Shown here one piece after another: positions 1-4,872 of a stretch of 7,468 bases of DNA. Each line of letters starts with the position of its first letter. Position 1 is the first letter of the stretch. The notes under the pieces were generated by a model. That model saw only the letters and a list, made by a program, of their open reading frames with translations. It had not been told where the DNA came from and searched no databases. The position numbers and the translations under genes were made by a program. Source of the DNA: Alphaproteobacteria bacterium. Lineage in GTDB: Bacteria > Pseudomonadota > Alphaproteobacteria > Sphingomonadales > Sphingomonadaceae. Location of the stretch: NCBI GenBank assembly GCA_016650315.1, contig JAENVZ010000170.1:1-7468 (forward strand), written 5' to 3'.

Positions 1-40
1 ATAAGTGATGCGTGGGGTGGTAATTATATTACGAATCTGC

Positions 41-46
41 TACAAT
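41..46 (+). promoter_or_regulatory. possible -10 box upstream of carD
   Basis: TACAAT lies in an AT-rich stretch (about 21 to 50) and matches the TATAAT consensus at five of six positions. The hexamer 17 bases upstream (18-23, TGGTAA) is a poor -35, so the assignment is weak. If real, transcription would start near 52 and give carD a leader of about 130 nt that begins just before the palindrome at 56-73. Confidence 0.25.
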
Positions 47-55
47 TAACACCAA

Positions 56-161
56 CGGACGCATATGTGTCCGAAGGAGAAATAAAGTCGCATGTTCTTC
101 GGGTGAGTCGCTTTTGCGCCCAATGTTTTGGTGCAGCATGTGCGATCTGATCTCCCCAGAT
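56..161 (+). other. structured leader of carD (three small hairpins)
   Basis: Three inverted repeats are visible ahead of carD. The first, at 56-73, has arms CGGAC and GTCCG around a CATATG core, giving an 18-bp palindrome with one mismatched pair (G61/T68). The second pairs TGCGCC (115-120) with GGTGCA (130-135), including one G-U pair. The third pairs ATCTG (145-149) with CAGAT (157-161) and ends just before the ribosome binding site. A second Shine-Dalgarno-like AAGGAG at 74-79 has no start codon at usable spacing. What the structures do is unknown; the first could equally be a protein-binding site. Confidence 0.35.
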
Positions 162-181
162 AGCTGAGAAAGGTTTCAAGA

Positions 182-712
182 ATGGCTGCCAAGGCGCTGT
201 CTTTCGATGTAGGTGATTACGTAGTTTACCCCAAGCATGGCGTTGGCCGTGTCGTTGAGCTTCAAAGTCAGGAAATTGCTGGCATGGAGCTGGAGCTTTA
301 TGTCCTGCGTTTTGAAAAGGAGCGCATGACGCTCCGCGTTCCGACCAACAAGGCGGAAAGCGTCGGGATGCGCAAGCTGTCGTCCGACAAGACGCTGGGC
401 GAGGCGCTCGACACGCTGAAGGGCAAGCCCCGGGTAAAGCGCACCATGTGGTCCCGCCGCGCACAGGAATATGAAGCGAAAATCAATTCGGGCGACCTTG
501 TGTCGATTGCCGAAGTGACCCGCGATCTGTTCCGTGCGGATGACCAGCCCGAACAAAGCTATTCCGAGCGGCAGATTTTTGAAGCCGCGTCCAGTCGTCT
601 GGCCCGTGAGTTGGCCGCGATGGAAGAAGTAGATGAACCGCGCGCTTTGGTGAAGATCCTCGAAATTCTTAACGAGGCCGCACCGAAATATAATCGGGAA
701 AAAGTCGCCTGA
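182..712 (+). CDS. carD: CarD/CdnL-family RNA polymerase-binding transcriptional regulator
   Basis: A 176-residue protein of usual length for the family. Residues about 7-66 form the CarD_TRCF RNA polymerase-interacting domain (FDVGDYVVYPKHGVG start). The rest is a helical DNA-binding domain containing W90 in the segment TMWSRRAQEY. In characterised CarD proteins the equivalent tryptophan wedges into the upstream edge of the promoter bubble and stabilises open complexes. The protein therefore probably binds the RNA polymerase beta subunit and tunes initiation at many promoters, rRNA promoters among them. The start is supported by GAGAAAGG at 166-173, 8 nt ahead of ATG. The gene is monocistronic: a structured leader precedes it and an intrinsic terminator begins 23 bases after the stop. 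In Caulobacter the homologue CdnL is reported to be controlled by the stringent response, which is notable because rsh lies close by. Confidence 0.96.
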   Translation: MAAKALSFDVGDYVVYPKHGVGRVVELQSQEIAGMELELYVLRFEKERMTLRVPTNKAESVGMRKLSSDKTLGEALDTLKGKPRVKRTMWSRRAQEYEAKINSGDLVSIAEVTRDLFRADDQPEQSYSERQIFEAASSRLARELAAMEEVDEPRALVKILEILNEAAPKYNREKVA

Positions 713-735
713 GATTGTTTCCAGTGCATCGAATG

Positions 736-766
736 AAGGCGGTCCTGCGTGTCCGCCTTTTTTCTT
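736..766 (+). terminator. intrinsic terminator of carD
   Basis: A perfect 7-bp stem AAGGCGG (736-742) / CCGCCTT (753-759) with a 10-nt loop runs into a T tract (758-763, then CTT). This is a textbook Rho-independent terminator. It also shows that the open frame from 715 to about 837 is untranslated sequence and not the N-terminus of the next protein. Confidence 0.9.
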
Positions 767-837
767 GGACGTTATTGTCGGCTTCTCTGTTTGGCAAAAA
801 GGATTGCGCCGTGCAGGCGCGATGTCATGATGGCGAC

Positions 838-1539
838 ATGACCATGAAGATAGTGATGTGCAGCCTGATGCTGTCGACCGCTGCACCCGGTTTTGCAGAG
901 GCGGCCACGCAGCAATATAGCGTAACCAATTTCGATACGGTCCGCATGCAGGCCCCTTTTCATGTGACCATTGTGACCGGTCAGGGCAATTCAGCGCGTG
1001 GCGAGGGTGAGCGGGATGCTCTTGACCGGGTTTCGCTGAGCGTGTCGGGTGGCGTTCTGACCATCCGCGCCTCGCGGTCGCGTGTTGGTCAGGAAAACGG
1101 CAATCCGGGTAAAGTCAGCCTGATCATTACAACCGCGACGGTACGCCGGGTGCTGATGGGCGGCAACGGCGTTCTGAGCATCAACGGGATGAAGGGCACG
1201 CGCGGGGACATTAATATGGCCGGCAATGGCGATCTGGAAATCAATGGCGTCGCGCTGGACCAGCTTGTCATCAATAGTGCGGGCAGCGGTCGTATTCGCC
1301 TTTCCGGAAGCGCAGGCGATGCGCGGGTGCAAGTCATTGGTGCAGGCAATGTTGAGGCTCCCCAGCTTGTCGCCAAAACACTGACCATCGACAGTCAGGG
1401 GCCGGGCAGCATCGTCCTGACTGCAACCGGAACGGCGGACGTGATAGTCAAGGGTTCAGGCGATGTGACTGTGCGGGGACGACCGGCGTGCAAAACCAGT
1501 CAGGCCGGAAGCGGCCAGTTGATTTGCGGCAGCGAGTAA
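838..1539 (+). CDS. exported head GIN domain (DUF2807) protein
   Basis: A 233-residue protein starting MTMKIVMCSLML. Residues 1 to about 20-23 look like a signal peptide with an Ala-rich cleavage site, so it should be exported to the periplasm or envelope. The rest is the head-GIN/DUF2807 fold: short beta-strands separated by repeated Gly-rich turns (GGNG 108-111, AGNG 128-131, GSGR 149-152, GAGN 168-171, GPGS 188-191, GSGD 206-209), as expected for a beta-helix-like domain. Two late cysteines (C218, C230) could form a disulfide. The function of this family is not established; the 'auto-transporter adhesin' label in domain databases is tentative. The start is uncertain: ATG 844 is equally suitable, and GTG 811 has a better ribosome binding site (AAAAAGGA ending at 803) but would put an acidic stretch before the signal peptide. 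A small hairpin (GCGCC 806-810 / GGCGC 816-820) sits just upstream. Confidence 0.85.
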   Translation: MTMKIVMCSLMLSTAAPGFAEAATQQYSVTNFDTVRMQAPFHVTIVTGQGNSARGEGERDALDRVSLSVSGGVLTIRASRSRVGQENGNPGKVSLIITTATVRRVLMGGNGVLSINGMKGTRGDINMAGNGDLEINGVALDQLVINSAGSGRIRLSGSAGDARVQVIGAGNVEAPQLVAKTLTIDSQGPGSIVLTATGTADVIVKGSGDVTVRGRPACKTSQAGSGQLICGSE

Positions 1540-1552
1540 ACATTCCCTCCCC

Positions 1553-1667
1553 CGTTTGTTTCGAGCGGAGGTTCGAGCGCAGTCGAGAACCGAAGTCGAG
1601 AAATTGCGCGCCGCAGAGTTCTCGATACGCCTTCTCGACTTCGCTCGAAGGCTACTCGAACCAAACG
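1553..1667. repeat. 115-bp imperfect inverted repeat with phased TCGA motifs
   Basis: The left arm (1553-1603) and right arm (1618-1667) are reverse complements at about 37 of 50 positions, around a 14-base GC-rich loop. The outer ends CGTTTG / CAAACG and the blocks TTCGAGCG, AGTCGAGAA and TCGAGAA are perfectly conserved. TCGA occurs eight times, at 1561, 1573, 1583, 1596, 1622, 1635, 1645 and 1656, in near-mirror spacing close to one helical turn. The element fills the gap between the convergent GIN and rsh genes and has no coding potential. It could be a REP/MITE-like dispersed repeat, a bidirectional terminator, or both. There is no U-tract, so it is not a classical intrinsic terminator. 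Confidence 0.8.
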
Positions 1668-1696
1668 GAGTTTGAGGCATTCATTGTTAAGCGGAC

Positions 1697-3790
1697 CTAA
1701 ACCCGATCGGCCTGGATTACCGGTTCGATCGAACGAAGCGCCGAAATGATGCGCATCAGATGCGACGTGTCATGGACTTCAATATCGATAATATCGGTGT
1801 GGAATGGCCCTTCCCGGTTGCTGAGTTGCAGATTCAGGATGTTGGCCTTGTTGGTGCCAAAGATATTGGCAACCGCGGCAAGTGCGCCCGGTTCGTTCTT
1901 CAGAATAATGCTCAACCGCGCGGTTCCCCCTGATGATTTGCTGTCCCAACTCAGGTCCACCCAGTCGGCATCGATGCCGGTTTCCAATGTTCTGCAGTCG
2001 ATGGTGTGTACTTCGATGCCTTCACCATGATAACGCAGGCCAACAATCCTGTCGCCAGGAACGGGATGGCAGCAATCGCCCAGTTGGAACGCGACGCCGG
2101 GTGTCAGGCCACGGATGGAGATCGCCTTATGCTGTTGCGGCACATGCGGATGGTGATCGGCATCCATGGTGCTACCGGGGATCAGGGCCTCCATGACCTC
2201 TGCATCGGAAATGCTGTGCGTGCCGATGGCGAGCATCAGGCTGGCCCGGTCCTCCAGCTTTAGCCGGGTGAGCGCGCCCGCCAGCGCCTTGTCACCGATA
2301 GCGACGGGAAGGCGGCTGACAATTTCTTCAAACAACATTTCGCCCAGCGTGATCATTTCGTCGCGTTGCTTGTGGCGGACATACCGCCGGATGGCGGCGC
2401 GCGCCTTGCCCGTGATGACGAAGGTCAGCCAGCCGGGACTGGGTTCCTGCCCGTCGGACTTCAGGATTGCGACCTGATCGCCATTTTGAAGCTGGGTACG
2501 CAGCGGGACGACGCGACCGTTGATTTTTGCACCGACCGTCTGGTTGCCCAGATTGGTGTGGACCGCATAGGCGAAATCGACCGGCGTAGAACCCTTGGGC
2601 ATTTGATGCAGTTCACCCTTGGGCGTGAAGGCAAAGATGCGGTCCTGATACATGGCCATGCGGGTATGTTCGAGCAGTTCGTCGGGGTCCTGGCTCTGAT
2701 CGAGAATTTCGATGAGGTCACGAATCCAGCCTGCCTGATCATCGGGACCGCTACGTGTCTGTTTGTAAGCCCAATGCGCCGCGAGGCCGAACTCGCTGTC
2801 ATGGTGCATGTCCTTGCTGCGGATCTGGATTTCGATGCGGGCATTTTCGCCGTGGATGACCGTCGTATGGAGGGATTTATACCCGTTGCGCTTGGGCGTG
2901 GAGATATAATCCTTGAACCGCCCAGGAACCATTTTGTAGCGCTGGTGGATGATGCCCAGTGCGCGATAACAATCCTCCGTGCTTTCAGTGATGACACGAA
3001 ATGCCATGACATCGGTCAACTGTTCGAAGCTGATGTGCCGTTCCTGCATCTTCTTCCAGATGGAATAGGGATGCTTTTCCCGGCCGGAAACGGAAACTCT
3101 CAACTCTGCGTTGCCCAGCAGCAATTGCAGGCCAGAGGCAATACGCGCAATCTTGTCGCCGCCGCCTTCCTTGAGCTGTTCCAATCTGCGGGTGATGCTG
3201 TGGCAAGCATCTGGTTCAAGTTGTTCAAAGGCCAGATACTGCATTTCACGCATGAATTCATACATGCCGATCCGTTCCGCAAGCGGCGCGTAGATGTCCA
3301 TGGTTTCGCGCGCTATGCGCTTGCGCTTTTCCTCATTCTTGATGAAGTGAAGCGTGCGCATATTGTGTAGCCGGTCGGCCAGCTTGACCAGCAGCACGCG
3401 GATGTCATCCGACATGGCCAGCAGGAATTTACGCAGGTTTTCTGCGGCGCGCTCACTTTCGGTCTGCGCTTCAATCTTTGATAATTTGGTAACGCCATCG
3501 ACCAGTCGGGCAATGTCCGGCCCGAAATTCTTCTCGATCTCCTCATGGGTGACAAGCGTGTCTTCGATCGTGTCGTGCAGGAGGGCGGTGATGATCGTCT
3601 GGTCGTCGAGGTGGAGGCCGGTCAAAATACCGGCTACTTCAATGGGATGACTGAAATAGGGGTCACCGCTGGCGCGCTTCTGACTGCCATGCTTCTGCAC
3701 CGAAAAAACATAGGCACGGTTGATCAGAGCCTCGTCCGCATCAGGATCGTAGCGTTTGACCCGCTCTACCAGTTCATATTGTCGTAACAT
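1697..3790 (-). CDS. rsh: bifunctional (p)ppGpp synthetase/hydrolase, RelA/SpoT family
   Basis: A 697-residue long RSH enzyme that makes and degrades the stringent-response alarmone (p)ppGpp in the cytoplasm. The order is: HD hydrolase domain (about 20-165) with H48, the HDTIED motif (H72-D73 to D77) and D139 in KLADRLHNMR; synthetase domain (about 225-345) with GREKHPYSIWKKM, D260/R264, RFKD (291-294), the NGYKSLHT motif and E320 in the EIQIRS strand; TGS domain (about 383-445); helical region; a cysteine-containing segment (GDCCHP, C573-C574, then H595 and C599); and a C-terminal ACT domain (622-697). RxKD is the signature of bifunctional enzymes, whereas synthetase-only RelA has ExDD. All hydrolase motifs are intact. 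The N-terminus MLRQYELVER fits homologues, but the only Shine-Dalgarno-like run (AAAGGG) directly abuts ATG. The gene is probably transcribed alone, since a terminator separates it from the upstream gene. Confidence 0.97.
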   Translation of the reverse strand: MLRQYELVERVKRYDPDADEALINRAYVFSVQKHGSQKRASGDPYFSHPIEVAGILTGLHLDDQTIITALLHDTIEDTLVTHEEIEKNFGPDIARLVDGVTKLSKIEAQTESERAAENLRKFLLAMSDDIRVLLVKLADRLHNMRTLHFIKNEEKRKRIARETMDIYAPLAERIGMYEFMREMQYLAFEQLEPDACHSITRRLEQLKEGGGDKIARIASGLQLLLGNAELRVSVSGREKHPYSIWKKMQERHISFEQLTDVMAFRVITESTEDCYRALGIIHQRYKMVPGRFKDYISTPKRNGYKSLHTTVIHGENARIEIQIRSKDMHHDSEFGLAAHWAYKQTRSGPDDQAGWIRDLIEILDQSQDPDELLEHTRMAMYQDRIFAFTPKGELHQMPKGSTPVDFAYAVHTNLGNQTVGAKINGRVVPLRTQLQNGDQVAILKSDGQEPSPGWLTFVITGKARAAIRRYVRHKQRDEMITLGEMLFEEIVSRLPVAIGDKALAGALTRLKLEDRASLMLAIGTHSISDAEVMEALIPGSTMDADHHPHVPQQHKAISIRGLTPGVAFQLGDCCHPVPGDRIVGLRYHGEGIEVHTIDCRTLETGIDADWVDLSWDSKSSGGTARLSIILKNEPGALAAVANIFGTNKANILNLQLSNREGPFHTDIIDIEVHDTSHLMRIISALRSIEPVIQADRV

Positions 3791-3808
3791 CCCTTTAAGG
3801 ATGTGGTG

Positions 3809-3835
3809 GATTTTTGTCGCTATGCAACAAAAATC
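3809..3835 (-). promoter_or_regulatory. AT-rich palindrome upstream of rsh
   Basis: GATTTTTGTCGC (3809-3820) and GCAACAAAAATC (3824-3835) are reverse complements at 11 of 12 positions around the 3-base centre TAT. The repeat ends 18 bases before the rsh start codon. Read toward rsh, no U-tract follows it, so it is not a terminator. It may be an operator or a 5'-leader hairpin. Its outer arm coincides with the U-tract of the terminator at 3827-3875, and it carries GTTGCATA, which also occurs in the palindrome upstream of the HxlR gene. Confidence 0.55.
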
Positions 3836-3875
3836 TGCGCCCGGCCTGTATGCATGGCATGGAGGCGGGGCGCAG
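3827..3875 (-). terminator. intrinsic terminator downstream of the CC_3452-family gene
   Basis: On the minus strand, CTGCGCCCCGCC (3875-3864) pairs with GGCCGGGCGCAG (3846-3835) with a single G-G mismatch (as seen on the plus strand; C-C in the minus-strand RNA) in a 12-bp stem and a 17-nt loop. It is followed at once by ATTTTTGTT (3834-3826). This is a good Rho-independent terminator for the small gene ending at 3919 and would insulate rsh from it. Confidence 0.75.
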
Positions 3876-3899
3876 AGAGTTGGGTCGGGTTCCCGTCAT

Positions 3900-3918
3900 G
3901 GGAGGGGATGGGGAGGGG
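3900..3918 (+). other. G-quadruplex motif abutting the CC_3452-family stop codon
   Basis: Four guanine runs of 3, 4, 4 and 4 bases are separated by loops of 1, 2 and 1 bases (A, AT, A). They end directly against the minus-strand stop codon (3919-3921). Two more GGG runs lie at 3882-3889. The G-rich strand is the template strand for the minus-strand gene, so a quadruplex would form in the DNA and the mRNA would carry the C-rich complement. Confidence 0.6.
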
Positions 3919-4251
3919 TCAGGATACCCGGCTGTTGCAGTCGGCGAGCTTCTTTTCGTCGAAATATTTGCCATTGGCGGAAAAGGCGTTGACCGGACCA
4001 AGTTTACGAACCAGCGCGCTGCAGACGATGGTGTCGCGGCTGTTGCTTTCCCCTGCAAGGCAAGTCTGCGTGGAACAGGACCAGAGCAGGCCCTTTTCGA
4101 CAATCTGCTTTGCGGCCACTGGCTGTGTGAGTTCCGCGCGATAATAGGGGCCGGTTTGGGCGAGTGCTGGACCGGCCGTCATGGCGAAGGTCAAGGGAAA
4201 AGCCAGAATGGCGATTATGAAATACAAGATGGTAGGGGCAATCCGGGTCAT
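3919..4251 (-). CDS. small exported CC_3452-family protein
   Basis: A 110-residue protein with an N-terminal signal peptide: MTR, a hydrophobic core at about 8-24, and an AQ-type cleavage site after ALA at about residue 31. It is therefore probably periplasmic. The mature part holds four cysteines (C59, C64, C77, C105), likely two disulfides, with the WSCSTQTC segment, a VCSALVRKLGPVNAFSANGK block and a final ADCN. I recognise this pattern as the CC_3452 family of alphaproteobacteria, which has no known function. The start is fixed by a perfect AGGAGG (4262-4257) 5 nt before ATG 4251. The longer frame from a GTG at 4293 begins inside a palindromic site and is rejected. The gene is divergent from the HxlR regulator across 117 bp of AT-rich DNA with palindromes, so it is the likely target of that regulator. 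A terminator follows at 3875-3827. Confidence 0.85.
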   Translation of the reverse strand: MTRIAPTILYFIIAILAFPLTFAMTAGPALAQTGPYYRAELTQPVAAKQIVEKGLLWSCSTQTCLAGESNSRDTIVCSALVRKLGPVNAFSANGKYFDEKKLADCNSRVS

Positions 4252-4256
4252 AAGAA

Positions 4257-4262
4257 CCTCCT
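4257..4262 (-). promoter_or_regulatory. consensus Shine-Dalgarno that fixes the CC_3452-family start
   Basis: On the minus strand AGGAGG lies 5 nt before ATG 4251. It is the strongest ribosome binding site in the window and shows that translation begins here rather than at the upstream GTG at 4293. It suggests that the protein is made efficiently once the gene is transcribed. Confidence 0.85.
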
Positions 4263-4278
4263 GGGCTGAAGCGTTATA

Positions 4279-4299
4279 TAGGTTGTGAATCACTACCTA
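4279..4299. promoter_or_regulatory. palindromic operator candidate 1 (TAGGT...ACCTA)
   Basis: TAGGTTGTGA (4279-4288) and TCACTACCTA (4290-4299) are reverse complements at 9 of 10 positions around a central A. The site lies 28 bases ahead of the CC_3452-family start, next to a TATATA at 4275-4280 that could be a -10 box on either strand. A protein bound here would probably block or modulate transcription toward that gene. The divergent HxlR regulator is the obvious candidate, but this is inferred from position only. Confidence 0.5.
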
Positions 4300-4307
4300 A
4301 TATATAC

Positions 4308-4324
4308 AGTTGCATTATGCAACT
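4308..4324. promoter_or_regulatory. palindromic operator candidate 2 (AGTTGCAT-T-ATGCAACT)
   Basis: Perfect 8-bp inverted repeats flank a single base. The site is framed by two copies of AATATATAC (4299-4307 and 4328-4336) and followed by a further half-site, TTGCAAC, at 4341-4347. It covers the probable -35 region of the HxlR gene, so it may serve autoregulation. It lies 45 bases ahead of the HxlR start at 4369. Confidence 0.55.
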
Positions 4325-4337
4325 AGAAATATATACT
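4310..4337 (+). promoter_or_regulatory. probable promoter of the HxlR gene
   Basis: TTGCAT (4310-4315) and TATACT (4332-4337) are separated by 16 bp. The second matches TATAAT at five of six positions. A start near 4344 would leave a leader of 25-40 nt before the candidate start codons. The -35 lies inside the palindrome at 4308-4324, an arrangement typical of autorepression. Confidence 0.4.
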
Positions 4338-4368
4338 ATTTTGCAACGGATCGTTTTTTCCGGTATTT

Positions 4369-4872
4369 ATGGAGGTCATGGGATTGAAAGAAGCGCTTGC
4401 CGGATTTGAGGGGTGCAGCCTCCCCTCCGCTCTTGAAGCGATGGGGGAGCGTTGGTCCTTTCTCATTCTGCGCGCCGCACTCAATGGCGTTCGCCATTTC
4501 GAAGATTTTCAGTCGGGCCTAGGCATCGCGCGCAATATATTGGCCAGTCGGCTATCCCTCCTGGTCGAAAAAGGCATATTGGACCGTCATCAGATGGAGG
4601 ATGATCGCCGCAAGGTTGAGTATCGGTTGACCCAGAAGGGTTTGGAACTGCTGCCGGTCATGCTGGCACTGCGCCAATGGGGTGAACGATGGGGCGCGGG
4701 CGTGCCCTCTACGCCGATATTGGCTGACCGGCGCGATCGTCAGGCGATTGCCAAAATTGGCATTTTTTCCCATGATGGACGACGGCTGGAATTGGAAGAT
4801 TTATGCTGGATCGACGCCGATGAAGTGTCGTCCCTCCCCCAGTGCGCTGATCGGGCTGTCAGGACTCCGTAA
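4369..4872 (+). CDS. HxlR-family winged-helix transcriptional regulator
   Basis: A 167-residue DNA-binding regulator. Residues about 16-108 are the HxlR winged helix: C16 followed by LPSALEAMGERWSFLILRAAL, a recognition-helix region (RNILASRLSLLVEKGIL), a basic wing (DDRRKVEYRLTQKG) and the closing helix LPVMLALRQWGERW. The cysteine just before the first helix is conserved in the family and senses thiol or electrophile stress in some members such as HypR. Whether it does so here is not known. The tail (about 112-167) adds C146 and C159. The start is ambiguous. ATG 4369 has no ribosome binding site. ATG 4378 is only 2 nt after GGAGGT (4371-4376). TTG 4384 has ideal spacing and would still keep C16. 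The gene is divergent from the CC_3452-family gene, and its last 14 bp overlap the convergent HD gene. Confidence 0.88.
   Translation: MEVMGLKEALAGFEGCSLPSALEAMGERWSFLILRAALNGVRHFEDFQSGLGIARNILASRLSLLVEKGILDRHQMEDDRRKVEYRLTQKGLELLPVMLALRQWGERWGAGVPSTPILADRRDRQAIAKIGIFSHDGRRLELEDLCWIDADEVSSLPQCADRAVRTP

Noticed and set aside
1..150. Frame 1 is open from the window edge to a stop at 148-150, possibly the tail of an upstream gene
   Set aside because: Fifty codons without a stop are expected fairly often by chance. The translation is not recognisable and the AT-rich start looks like promoter DNA. A truncated upstream gene cannot be fully excluded.
715..837. N-terminal extension of the GIN-domain protein
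   Set aside because: It contains the intrinsic terminator of carD and would bury the signal peptide behind 41 residues.
176..886. Minus-strand open frame (236 codons) antisense to carD
   Set aside because: It crosses carD and its terminator; the protein is low in recognisable features and there is no supporting ribosome binding site.
1456..1700. Short open frames on both strands over the inverted repeat
   Set aside because: They are stop-free because the repeat is TCGA-rich; there is no ribosome binding site and no conserved domain.
2366..3370. Long plus-strand open frame (334 codons) antisense to rsh
   Set aside because: It lies wholly inside the well-conserved rsh gene, shows no recognisable domain, and is what high-GC third positions produce on the opposite strand.
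4252..4293. GTG start at 4293 for the CC_3452-family protein
   Set aside because: It would place coding sequence in the palindrome at 4279-4299 and put 14 residues before a good signal peptide; ATG 4251 has a perfect Shine-Dalgarno.
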